NCBI GenBank assembly: GCA_041395105.1
Contig: JAWLBB010000001.1
Coordinates: 186,001 to 250,000, forward strand
DNA from: Opitutaceae bacterium
GTDB lineage: Bacteria > Verrucomicrobiota > Verrucomicrobiia > Opitutales > Opitutaceae
DNA: 64,000 nt
Direction: 5' to 3'
Part shown: positions 8,012-16,610 of the stretch, piece by piece
How positions within the stretch are numbered: the stretch's first letter is position 1
How the letters are laid out: the number at the start of each line of letters is the position of its first letter
The notes under the pieces: model-generated
What the model was told of the DNA's origin: nothing
Database searches by the model: none
Seen by the model: only the letters and a program-made list of their open reading frames with translations
Position numbers and translations under genes: made by a program

Positions 8012-8845
8012 ATGTCCGGCCGGGCCCTCTTCAAGGAAAGCGATCTCTACCCGCCGCTCCGGGATTTTCTCACATCTCAGGGCTACCGGGTGCGGGCCGA
8101 GGTTGGCGGCTGCGATGTGACCGCCACCCGCGACGGCCTCCTCGTCGTCATCGAGCTCAAGCGTGCCCTCACTCTCGATCTTCTGACCCAGGGTCTCCAT
8201 CGGCAGAAGATGGCGGACAGTGTCTACCTCGCGGTTCCTGCGCCCGTGACTGACCTCCTGCGCAGAAGACACCGCGCCGTCTACCCCGTGATCAAGCGGC
8301 TCGAGTTGGGCCTGATCCTGATCAACCTCGACTCCGCCGTCCCGGTGCAGGTGGCCTTCCATCCGATCCCGACGCCGCCCCGGAAGAACACGAAGAAGCG
8401 ACTGGCCCTGGTCCGGGAGCAGGCCGCCCGAAGCATCGATGGCAATCAGGGCGGAACCCGGGGGATCCCGCTCCTGACCGCCTATCGCGAAAACGCCCTG
8501 AAGATCGCCCTCCTCCTGCGCGAGAACGGACCCTCCCGTCCACGCGACATCCGCGGTCAGGGCGGCGGTTCCCGCACCCTCGCCATTCTCAGTCGGAACG
8601 TCTACGGTTGGTTCGAACGCCTGGATCGCGGCCTCTACGGTCTGTCCGCCGGAGGTCAGGCGGGGCTCGAAACCTACCGTGAGGTGGTCGCGCTGCTCGG
8701 AGACAGTCTGAAGACCGGGAGCAAACCCACGGGGACCGCGCCGGCTCCGGGGGTCACAAAAAAGCCCGGCCGAAGGGGCCGGGCCTTGAAGAAGCAGTCG
8801 ATGATCAAACTGCCGGTCAATTCCACTCCAGAACGAAGCGGGTGA
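8012..8845 (+). CDS. DUF2161-family protein (PD-(D/E)XK-like)
   Basis: A 277-residue protein of the DUF2161 type. The N-terminal half shows the nuclease-like core: GGCDVTATRDG (D35) then VVIELKRA (E48, K50), and a helix with LHRQKMADSVYLAVP. The C-terminal half carries a putative winged-helix-like region around GPSRPRDIRG. Biochemical role unknown; the family is often annotated as a putative phosphodiesterase or nuclease. The last 30 residues are odd: this coding sequence runs through the hairpin terminator of the convergent gene and overlaps that gene's end by 29 bases. The family core probably ends near residue 245, so the tail may be a late extension. Confidence 0.75.
   Translation: MSGRALFKESDLYPPLRDFLTSQGYRVRAEVGGCDVTATRDGLLVVIELKRALTLDLLTQGLHRQKMADSVYLAVPAPVTDLLRRRHRAVYPVIKRLELGLILINLDSAVPVQVAFHPIPTPPRKNTKKRLALVREQAARSIDGNQGGTRGIPLLTAYRENALKIALLLRENGPSRPRDIRGQGGGSRTLAILSRNVYGWFERLDRGLYGLSAGGQAGLETYREVVALLGDSLKTGSKPTGTAPAPGVTKKPGRRGRALKKQSMIKLPVNSTPERSG
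8758..8786 (-). terminator. Rho-independent terminator of the DUF481 gene, inside a convergent gene
   Basis: On the minus strand GGCCCGGCC pairs across a TTCG-type tetraloop with GGCCGGGC and runs into six T. It lies 31 bases after the stop of the DUF481 gene and inside the 3' end of the DUF2161 gene. Confidence 0.88.
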
Positions 8846-9863
8846 AGTAAGTCGTATCCATCTTCTTGAGATCGCCGTTGGGCCGACTGGTGTAGTCGTT
8901 GGCCAGGCCGACCTGGATCCTCCACTTGTTGCCGGTTCCGATGGGCATTTCATAGACGGACTCATGGAAAAACCGGTAGTTGCCGAAATCCTCGAACGCC
9001 GGATTCCAGGTGATGACGGTCTTGATCTTCCCGACCCCGGTGAAGGTGTAGGTGTTCAGGAATACGAAATCGAGACCCGGGACATCGTTGGTCGTTCCGT
9101 CCTTGAAGGATTCATACCGGTAAGCCAGACCACCGCGCAGTTCCAAGCGCCATGCCTCGGTATCCTTCCAGACATAGCCGGCACCACCAGCCGTGGTTGA
9201 GCGAAGATCGAGGTTTTCTGCGTCGTCCGATTCCAGTTCGGTGCGGACATACCAGTTCAGGGTCTTGGAGAGGCTGCGGGAGTAGTCCACCCCGCCCTTG
9301 AGCTCGTCGGCGGTCAGGTTGTCGTTTTCTTTCGAATAGTCGTAGCTGCCGTAGAAGGTCAGCTTGTCATCGGGACCCTTCAGGGTGGCGTTGAAGTTGG
9401 CAAGGACGGCAAAACGATCGTTGTTGCCCGACTTCCCGGACATGCCGAGCGCGGCGCTGTAGGACCAGTTCCGGGCCATTGCCTTTTCCTGCGGGCTTTG
9501 GTCACCGGTGCGCCAGACGGCCTCGACCCCGGGAACGGTGGTGGTCAGGTCGGCTCCGTCAGCCGCAACCTTGAGTCCGTCGATCGACGTCGTCACGGTC
9601 CCGAAGACGGTTGACGGTCCCGTCTGCACGTAAACGGGCTCGGTTGTGACGATCTCCGTCACCTGGGCCTGTTTGACCTTGAGTTCGCCCGCATAGGCGG
9701 TGCTCAGGGTGATTTCTCCTCCTTCGATCCGAACGATCTGGCCGTTCAGGATGGATCCGTCGGACAGGGTCAGGGTATCGGCCCCCGCCTGCGCGAGGAA
9801 AAGGCCGGTCACCGATAGCAGCGCAGCTGCGACGGTCAGGGATTTCGTGGTGTTCTGGTTCAT
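8817..9863 (-). CDS. DUF481-family outer-membrane protein (YdiY-like)
   Basis: A 348-residue exported protein. The signal peptide covers about residues 1-28 (hydrophobic, ending AQAGA before DTLTL). The N-terminal mature part contains the strand motif LTLSDGSILNGQIVRIEGGEI, common before DUF481 domains, and residues about 130-348 are a series of amphipathic strands rich in Tyr and Asn, as expected for a 12-14-strand barrel, ending in VLEWN. DUF481 proteins sit in the outer membrane; their role is not established. The gene is monocistronic, with its own terminator. The upstream 190 bases hold no recognisable promoter consensus. Confidence 0.82.
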   Translation of the reverse strand: MNQNTTKSLTVAAALLSVTGLFLAQAGADTLTLSDGSILNGQIVRIEGGEITLSTAYAGELKVKQAQVTEIVTTEPVYVQTGPSTVFGTVTTSIDGLKVAADGADLTTTVPGVEAVWRTGDQSPQEKAMARNWSYSAALGMSGKSGNNDRFAVLANFNATLKGPDDKLTFYGSYDYSKENDNLTADELKGGVDYSRSLSKTLNWYVRTELESDDAENLDLRSTTAGGAGYVWKDTEAWRLELRGGLAYRYESFKDGTTNDVPGLDFVFLNTYTFTGVGKIKTVITWNPAFEDFGNYRFFHESVYEMPIGTGNKWRIQVGLANDYTSRPNGDLKKMDTTYFTRFVLEWN

Positions 9864-10057
9864 AGCAATTTGAGATTTCCAATGAGTGGTCCCGTCGTCA
9901 TCAGCAACCCTGATGCCCGATCCCGACCGCCCATCAAGCGAGCGATAACACAGACGGTTCCGCGGGTGTCTAGCTGAAAATCAACCGTCCATGCGGGCTC
10001 TCAGTGCTCGACTCCTCCGGAATGACGGTGTCGGATGTCCGCTGGAAATCCTGAATC

Positions 10058-11563
10058 ATGAAAGCACCGACCTACAATCAACTGGTCAGCAAGCTGCAAC
10101 GGATCAACTGCCTGGAATCGGTCGTCTCGACGATGTCCTGGGATGAACAGGTCAATCTGCCGCCGGCCAGTTCGGATCGGCGCGGCGCCCAGATGGCTCT
10201 CCTGGCCGAACTCCATCATCGCGAGGCCGCCGATCCCGTCATTGGCGATTGGCTGGCTCAGCTCGAGTCCGGTTCCGCGGGATCTCTTGATGAGGGTGAA
10301 CAGGCCGTCGTCCGGGAAGCCCGCCGCCAATTCGACCGCATCGCCCGACTTCCGGCGGAGTTCGTGGCCCGGAAGGCGGTTCTCGACACCGAGGCTTTCC
10401 ACGCGTGGGAGCTCGCGAAGCGACGATCCGATTTCCCGGCCTACCGTCCGTTTCTCGAACAGCAATTGGCCCTGGCCAAGGAAGAGGCCGGCTATCATGG
10501 ATTCGAGGGGTCTGCCGCCTACGATTTTCACATCGACTCCCATGATCCCGGGATGACCGCATCCCGGATCGACCCGCTGTTCAGGGAATTGCGCACCGGT
10601 CTGCTGCCACTGGTTGAAGAGATCCTGGCTTCCCCGGTCAAGGCGGACGCGTCCGCCCTGGAAGGGCTGAGCGTGGAAGGTCAGCGGTTGTTCCTCCGCG
10701 AAGTGACCGGGCGGATCGGTTTCGACTACCACCGGGGCAGAATCGACACCTCGTCACATCCATTCTGCGGCGGCGACGCCGCCGATACCCGGATGACCAC
10801 CCGGTTCGTCGCCGGTGAACCTCTGGAGGCGCTCTTCAGCTCCATCCACGAGACCGGGCACGCCCTCTATGAGCAGGGCTTGCCGATTCAGCACCTGGGG
10901 ACCGCCCTTGGGACGGCGGTCGGCATGGCCATCCACGAGAGCCAGAGTCGACTCTGGGAAAACCAGGTCGGGCGAGGAAAAGCCTTCTGGCGTTTCTTCG
11001 AACCGAGATTTCGCGAGATCTTCGGGTTGAGCACGGACCGGATCAGCTCCGGACAGCTTCTCCTTGCGGCCAACGCGGTCAGGATCCATCCGATCCGAAC
11101 CGAATCCGACGAAGTCACCTACAACCTGCATATCATGCTGCGGTTCGAGCTCGAAAAGCGCCTTTTTGACGGGGATCTCGAAGTCCGGGATCTTCCCGAG
11201 GCCTGGAACAGCCTTTCGAGCGAGATTCTCGGACTCCGTCCGGCCAACGATGCGGAGGGGGTTCTTCAGGATGTTCACTGGTCCGGAGGCGATTTCGGGT
11301 ATTTCCCGAGCTATTGCCTGGGCAACATGATCGCCGCCCAGCTCTGGGAAACCGTCCGGAGTGAGTTGCCCGACTTGGATTCCGGGTTCGAGCAAGGCGA
11401 CTTCAGTGCCCTCCTCAACTGGCTGAGGGAGCGCATCCACCGGCAGGGACAGCGCTTCGGAACCGACGAGTTGGTCCGCCGGGTTACCGGCCACGAGATC
11501 AGTCCCAAGCCGCTCCTTTGCTACCTTGAGGAACGCTATCTGCCGCTCTATCGCCCGACCTGA
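10058..11563 (+). CDS. M32-family metallocarboxypeptidase
   Basis: A 501-residue zinc carboxypeptidase of the Taq/Pfu M32 family, normally about 500 residues. The zinc motif HETGH is at 264-268 in SSIHETGHALYEQG, and the third ligand is the Glu of HESQSRLWEN (E294). Further family blocks are HPIRTESDEVTYNLHIMLRF and DFGYFPSYCLGN. It removes C-terminal residues from peptides, in the cytosol since no signal peptide is present. It is transcribed alone and convergent with the TPR protein gene, 14 bases separating the stops. Confidence 0.93.
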   Translation: MKAPTYNQLVSKLQRINCLESVVSTMSWDEQVNLPPASSDRRGAQMALLAELHHREAADPVIGDWLAQLESGSAGSLDEGEQAVVREARRQFDRIARLPAEFVARKAVLDTEAFHAWELAKRRSDFPAYRPFLEQQLALAKEEAGYHGFEGSAAYDFHIDSHDPGMTASRIDPLFRELRTGLLPLVEEILASPVKADASALEGLSVEGQRLFLREVTGRIGFDYHRGRIDTSSHPFCGGDAADTRMTTRFVAGEPLEALFSSIHETGHALYEQGLPIQHLGTALGTAVGMAIHESQSRLWENQVGRGKAFWRFFEPRFREIFGLSTDRISSGQLLLAANAVRIHPIRTESDEVTYNLHIMLRFELEKRLFDGDLEVRDLPEAWNSLSSEILGLRPANDAEGVLQDVHWSGGDFGYFPSYCLGNMIAAQLWETVRSELPDLDSGFEQGDFSALLNWLRERIHRQGQRFGTDELVRRVTGHEISPKPLLCYLEERYLPLYRPT

Positions 11564-11577
11564 GGAGATTCGCCCGG

Positions 11578-12261
11578 CTACTCGGCCACCGGGGCCGGCA
11601 ACGTATTGCGAAGCGCGGTCGCGCGGCTGGCCCAGATACCGACGGGCGAGAGCTCCTCAATCGAATCGAGGTATCCGCGGGCCTTCTCATTCTCGCCGGC
11701 TGCGATGGCGAGGGAAGCGAGATGATACCAGGCTTCCGAACGGATTGCTTCCGGTGCTGAGGTATTTTCGGCCAACCCAAGGAGGATGGGCTCACCCTTC
11801 GACTGCAATCCAAACTGGATGAGGGAAACGCCCTGACCCAGGCCGGCCCGAAAGGCCAGGACAGGCAGCTCCAGATCACTGGCCGCCTCCTCATAAAGTC
11901 CGGCCGCCTCATTGTAATCGCCACGTGCGTAAGCGGAATCAGCCAGGCTCAGGAGCGCCGCGCCCGCCAGAGGATGGCCCCGATGCGATTCGGCGAAGGC
12001 CTTCTTCGCCTCGTCCGTGGTCGCCTCCGCATAGGCTTCGCGGGTCGAGGATTCCTGATGGGCGGAAATGATCCGATAGAGCTGCAGGCCGACCACGATG
12101 ACCAGGGCCAGAATGATGGCAGTCAGGATCGTTCGACGGTTGGCCTGCCAGAAATTGATCACCCATGTCTCGAAATCGAGACCGCTTTCGCTGGCCTCGG
12201 CATCGATGAGGTTGCGGTCGTCGGCGGTATTCTTGCCTCTTGCGGGTGGTTTCTCAGCCAT
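11578..12261 (-). CDS. TPR membrane protein, YfgM-like
   Basis: A 227-residue protein with a cytosolic acidic N-terminus (1-43), one membrane segment (about 44-62) and a periplasmic part with TPR-like helix pairs (for example GAALLSLADSAYARGDYNEAAGLY and SEAWYHLASLAIAAGENEKARGY). This order matches the YfgM/BamD-like group; E. coli YfgM binds the SecYEG translocon and periplasmic chaperones. The equivalence is based on architecture, not on shared motifs. It is preceded by a 128-base gap separating it from purU. Confidence 0.7.
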   Translation of the reverse strand: MAEKPPARGKNTADDRNLIDAEASESGLDFETWVINFWQANRRTILTAIILALVIVVGLQLYRIISAHQESSTREAYAEATTDEAKKAFAESHRGHPLAGAALLSLADSAYARGDYNEAAGLYEEAASDLELPVLAFRAGLGQGVSLIQFGLQSKGEPILLGLAENTSAPEAIRSEAWYHLASLAIAAGENEKARGYLDSIEELSPVGIWASRATALRNTLPAPVAE

Positions 12262-12389
12262 GGGAATCGGTTGTTGTCTGGGATTTCCGCCAATCGGACG
12301 CTGGCGAAAGAAAAACCGTTCTTTGTAGCGCGCCCCGGGAAAGTTTAAAGCGAAAAGAGCGAGATTCCGGATGCCTCACTCCGGACCGA

Positions 12390-13244
12390 TCAGTCAAAGA
12401 CCACCGTCTTGTTGTTGTAGACGAGGATCCGGTGCTCGAGATGAGACCGGAGCGCGGCAGCCAGGACCAGCTTTTCCAGGTCCCGTCCATTTCGGATGAG
12501 ATCGTTGACCCCATGGCGGTGGGTGACCCTGGCCACGTCCTGGACGATGATTGGCCCGTCGTCCAGGACCGGAGTCACGTAGTGGGCGGTGGCACCGATC
12601 AGTTTGACCCCCCGATTGTAGGCCTGATGGTAGGGTCGGCCGCCGGCAAAGGCCGGAAGAAAGGAGTGGTGGATATTGATGACCGGGCATCCAACCCGTT
12701 CCAGAAAGTCAGCCGACAGGACCTGCATGTAGCGGGCCAGGACGACCAGATCCACCTTCAGATCGTGGAGCAGGGCGAGTTGACGTGCCTCTGCCTCCGC
12801 TTTCCGTCCTTTCTCGACCGGAACGAGGTGGAAGGGCAATCCGTAGCCTTCGGCCGCCCCGCGAAGCGCTTCATGGTTGGAGAGAACCGCCACGATCTCC
12901 GCCGGGAATTCACCGGCTTTCCAGCGCAGGACCAGGTCGTGAAAACAATGATCGAAACGGGACACCATGAGGGCGACCCGACTCCGGCACTCGGCATTGG
13001 CGACCCGGACTTCCATCCCCAGCCCCCGGGCAAAGGCCGAGAAAGCCGCTTCATCGGACCTGACATCGCCGGCAAACGACCATTCGATACGCTGGAAAAA
13101 CACCCCGGCTTCCTGGTCCCGATGCTGGTCCGCGTGGATGATATTGCCCCCATGCTCAAAGATCCACCCGGCCACCCGGGCAACGATCCCGGCCTGGTCG
13201 GGACCAAAGAGCAGGGCGATCAGCGTTTTGTCACAAGTCGACAT
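12390..13244 (-). CDS. purU: formyltetrahydrofolate deformylase
   Basis: A 284-residue enzyme that hydrolyses 10-formyltetrahydrofolate to formate and tetrahydrofolate, balancing one-carbon pools and supplying formate for purine synthesis. An ACT-type domain occupies about residues 1-85 (LFGPDQAGIVARVAGWIFEH). The formyltransferase domain follows, with the catalytic segment VINIHHSFLPAF (Asn and His) and the catalytic Asp in PVLDDGPII. The ATG at 13244 lies 5 bases after the carB stop; an in-frame TTG at 13253 would overlap that stop. The tight spacing indicates cotranscription with carB, linking one-carbon and carbamoyl-phosphate metabolism. Confidence 0.94.
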   Translation of the reverse strand: MSTCDKTLIALLFGPDQAGIVARVAGWIFEHGGNIIHADQHRDQEAGVFFQRIEWSFAGDVRSDEAAFSAFARGLGMEVRVANAECRSRVALMVSRFDHCFHDLVLRWKAGEFPAEIVAVLSNHEALRGAAEGYGLPFHLVPVEKGRKAEAEARQLALLHDLKVDLVVLARYMQVLSADFLERVGCPVINIHHSFLPAFAGGRPYHQAYNRGVKLIGATAHYVTPVLDDGPIIVQDVARVTHRHGVNDLIRNGRDLEKLVLAAALRSHLEHRILVYNNKTVVFD

Positions 13245-13249
13245 GCCGT

Positions 13250-16200
13250 TCAAACAACGTTTCCCGCGTAAGACTGGAGGGAGCGCACCGTGATACGCTT
13301 CTCCTTCATCGCTTCGATCCCGTTGAGGGCAGCCTGGGCCCCTGTTATTGTCGTCATGATGCAGACATTGTGGGCACAGGCGACCGACCGGATGACATTC
13401 TCATCCCGACGCGGATACATTCCGGAGGGGGTATTGATGATCAGATGGATCTGACCGTTCTTGATCATGTCGACGACATTCGGACGGCCCTCGGTCAACT
13501 TGTGCAAGGGGTGAACCGCCACCCCGTTGTCCTTCAGGGTCCGGGCGGTTCCACTGGTCGAGTAGACATCAAATCCCAAGGCCTCCAGCCGACGGGCCAG
13601 ATTCACTGCCCGGTCCTTGTCCGCGTCTTTCACGCTCAGGAAGACATTGCCCTTGGTCGGCAGGGCCGGCTTGGCCGCCATCTGGGTCTTGGCGAAGGCG
13701 ATCCCCAGATCCTCGTCCATACCCATGACCTCGCCCGTGCTGCGCATTTCCGGACTGAGCAGGATGGGGGCTCCCGGAAAACGCACAAACGGGAACACCG
13801 CCTCCTTCACACACCAATGCTTCGGGGTCAGTTCGCGGGTGAAACCCAGATTCTCCAGGGTCTCTCCGGCCATTACCTTGGCCGCCAGCTTGGCCAGGGG
13901 AACCCCGATGGCCTTGCTGACAAAAGGCACGGTCCGCGAGGCCCGAGGATTGACCTCGAGGACATAGAGCTCGTTGTCCTTGATCGCAAACTGGACATTC
14001 ATCAGACCGATCACGTTGAGCTCGCGGGCCAGCGCGTAGCTGGCGGTACGGACCCGCTCGAGGATCGGTTTCTCCAGGGTGTGCGGCGGCATGACCATGG
14101 CGGCGTCTCCGCTATGGACGCCGGCGAACTCGATGTGCTCGAGCATGCCGCCCACCACGGTAGTCGTGCCGTCCGAGATACAGTCAACATCCAGCTCGAT
14201 CGCATCCTCCAGGAACTTGTCGATCAGAACAGGCTTGTTCGGGGAAACCTCGAAGGCCTCCCGGACGACCCGCTTGAACTCGTCCGGCTCGTAAACGATG
14301 AACATCCCGCGTCCACCCAGGACGAAGGACGGACGCAGCAGTACCGGAAATCCGATCTCATTGGCGAACTCAAGGGCTTCCTCCTCGGTCATGGCCGTGC
14401 GATTGTCTGGCTGCTTCAGACCGATCTTCTGCAGGATGGCCGAGAAGATCCTCCGATCCTCCGCCGCATCGATGCTCTCCGGGCTTGTCCCGATGATGTT
14501 GACTCCATGGGCCATGAGGGCAGTCGCCAGATTGAGCGGCGTCTGACCCCCGAACTGCACGATGGCTCCCCAGCAGTTTTCCCGACGGTAGATCTGAAGA
14601 ACGTCCTCCAGGGTGAGCGGTTCGAAATAGAGCCGGTCGGAGGTGTCGTAGTCGGTCGAGACCGTCTCGGGGTTGGAATTCACCATGACCGTCTCAATTC
14701 CCATCTCGTCGAGGGCGAAGGACGCATGGACGCAGCAGTAGTCAAACTCGATGCCCTGGCCGATCCGGTTGGGGCCGCCCCCCAGAATCATCACCTTCCG
14801 TCGATCCGAGGAAATGACCTCGTCCTCATCGCCGTAGGAGGAATAGTAATAGGGGGTGAAGGCCTCGAATTCGGCCGCACAAGTGTCGACGAGACGGAAG
14901 GTGGTCCTGGGACCATGGGCTTCCCGCCATGCATGCATCGTCTCATAATCCGTCTTGAAGAGGACCGCCAGCTGGGCGTCGCTGAAGCCCTGCTCCTTGG
15001 CCTCCAGGACGAGATCGCGAGGCACCGTCTCCAGCGTATGAGACGCCAGAATGTCTTCCATCTCGTGGATCTGCCTGAGCTGGGCCAGGAACCATGGGTC
15101 GATGAAGGTCAGGTCGAAGATCTCCGCGTCACTGAATCCCGCCTTGAAAGCGAGGCGGATATAGAAGATCCGGTCGGCATTGGGCTTGCCCAGTCTGGCC
15201 CGGATCACGTTGGAATCGGTGATCTCGAGTCCGCCCAGACGGCCGCCTCCTCCCAAACCACGGGCACCGATCTCAAGCGACCGGAGTGCCTTCTGCAGGG
15301 ATTCCTTGAAGGTCCTCCCGATGGCCATCGCCTCGCCCACCGATTTCATCGACGACGTCAGCGTGGTGTCGGCACCCGGGAATTTCTCGAAGGTGAACCG
15401 TGGGATTTTCGTCACCACATAATCAATCGTCGGCTCGAAGCTGGCCGGGGTTTCGCGGGTGATGTCGTTCTGGATTTCGTCGAGAGTGTAGCCGACCGCC
15501 AGCTTGGCGGCGATCTTGGCGATGGGGAATCCGGTCGCCTTCGACGCCAGGGCCGAACTGCGGGAAACCCGCGGATTCATCTCAATGACGACCATCCGGC
15601 CGGTCTGGGGATCCACCGCAAACTGGATATTGCTGCCGCCCGTCTCGACTCCAATTTCACGAATGACGGCAAAGGAGGCGTCACGCATCGCCTGGTATTC
15701 CTTGTCTGTCAGGGTCAGGGCCGGGGCCACCGTGATCGAATCTCCGGTGTGCACGCCCATCGGGTCAAAATTCTCAATCGAACAGATGACGACGCATTGA
15801 TCCTTGTGATCGCGCATCACTTCCATCTCGTATTCCTTCCAGCCGATCAGGCACTCCTCGATGAGGACCTCATGGACAGGGGAGACGTCGAGTCCGTTCT
15901 CCACGATCTGCTCGAACTCCTCGCGATTGTAGGCGATGCCGCCGCCCTGGCCTCCAAGGGTGAAACTGGGGCGGATGATCAAGGGATAGAACCCGATCTC
16001 ATCGGCAGCCTCGCGAGCCGCATCCATCTTGCGCACGGTGCGGGACTTCGGGGTATCCAGCCCGATCTTCGCCATGGCCTGCTTGAACAGCTCACGGTCC
16101 TCCCCCTTGCGGATCGCCTCCTTCTTTGCCCCGATCATCTCGACCCCGTACTTCTCCAGGATTCCGGCATCGGAGAGTTCCAGGGAGAGGTTCAGGGCCG

Positions 16201-16480
16201 TCTGTCCGCCCAGAGTCGGCAGGAGGGCCTCGGGCCGTTCCGCCGCGATGATCTGCTCGAGCATGTCCACCGTCAGTGGCTCGATATAGGTCACGTCGGC
16301 AAACTCGGGATCGGTCATGATGGTCGCCGGGTTGCTGTTGACCAGAACCACCCGGAAACCCTCCTCGCGGAGGGACTTGCAGGCCTGGGTGCCGCTGTAG
16401 TCGAATTCGCAGGCCTGACCGATCACAATGGGGCCTGAACCGACGATCAGGATGGTTTTGATGTCCTTACGTTTGGGCAT
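13250..16480 (-). CDS. carB: carbamoyl-phosphate synthase, large subunit
   Basis: A 1076-residue protein (E. coli 1073). The start is set at ATG 16480 because MPKRKDIKTILIVGSGPIV is the family N-terminus; an open extension to 16687 is not coding-like. It has two homologous ATP-grasp halves, the first beginning IGQACEFDYSGTQAC and the second IGQGIEFDYCCVHA, and a C-terminal MGS-like allosteric domain starting near GNVFLSVKDADKDRA. The enzyme makes carbamoyl phosphate from glutamine-derived ammonia, bicarbonate and two ATP, for pyrimidines and arginine. carA is not adjacent. The product feeds the arginine genes at 31.9-38.8 kb. Confidence 0.97.
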   Translation of the reverse strand: MPKRKDIKTILIVGSGPIVIGQACEFDYSGTQACKSLREEGFRVVLVNSNPATIMTDPEFADVTYIEPLTVDMLEQIIAAERPEALLPTLGGQTALNLSLELSDAGILEKYGVEMIGAKKEAIRKGEDRELFKQAMAKIGLDTPKSRTVRKMDAAREAADEIGFYPLIIRPSFTLGGQGGGIAYNREEFEQIVENGLDVSPVHEVLIEECLIGWKEYEMEVMRDHKDQCVVICSIENFDPMGVHTGDSITVAPALTLTDKEYQAMRDASFAVIREIGVETGGSNIQFAVDPQTGRMVVIEMNPRVSRSSALASKATGFPIAKIAAKLAVGYTLDEIQNDITRETPASFEPTIDYVVTKIPRFTFEKFPGADTTLTSSMKSVGEAMAIGRTFKESLQKALRSLEIGARGLGGGGRLGGLEITDSNVIRARLGKPNADRIFYIRLAFKAGFSDAEIFDLTFIDPWFLAQLRQIHEMEDILASHTLETVPRDLVLEAKEQGFSDAQLAVLFKTDYETMHAWREAHGPRTTFRLVDTCAAEFEAFTPYYYSSYGDEDEVISSDRRKVMILGGGPNRIGQGIEFDYCCVHASFALDEMGIETVMVNSNPETVSTDYDTSDRLYFEPLTLEDVLQIYRRENCWGAIVQFGGQTPLNLATALMAHGVNIIGTSPESIDAAEDRRIFSAILQKIGLKQPDNRTAMTEEEALEFANEIGFPVLLRPSFVLGGRGMFIVYEPDEFKRVVREAFEVSPNKPVLIDKFLEDAIELDVDCISDGTTTVVGGMLEHIEFAGVHSGDAAMVMPPHTLEKPILERVRTASYALARELNVIGLMNVQFAIKDNELYVLEVNPRASRTVPFVSKAIGVPLAKLAAKVMAGETLENLGFTRELTPKHWCVKEAVFPFVRFPGAPILLSPEMRSTGEVMGMDEDLGIAFAKTQMAAKPALPTKGNVFLSVKDADKDRAVNLARRLEALGFDVYSTSGTARTLKDNGVAVHPLHKLTEGRPNVVDMIKNGQIHLIINTPSGMYPRRDENVIRSVACAHNVCIMTTITGAQAALNGIEAMKEKRITVRSLQSYAGNVV

Positions 16481-16569
16481 GGGTACGCGGGCGCCAACTT
16501 TCTTGCACAGGCGCCCGGTGGGGCAAGCGCTATCTGGATGAACCGCGCGTTTGCGAGCGGCCGTTCCGG

Positions 16570-16598
16570 AAAAACCCGACTTCAGTCCGTCGGGTTTC
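16570..16598 (-). terminator. Rho-independent terminator after the response-regulator gene
   Basis: On the minus strand AAACCCGAC and GTCGGGTTT form a 9-bp stem with an 8-base loop followed by a short T run. It separates the regulator gene from carB. Confidence 0.82.
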
Positions 16599-16610
16599 CT
16601 GTCCTGCCCA

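Noticed and set aside
13370..16438. A 1022-codon open frame antisense to carB
   Set aside because: It mirrors the codon pattern of carB in this GC-rich DNA and shows no recognisable protein motif.
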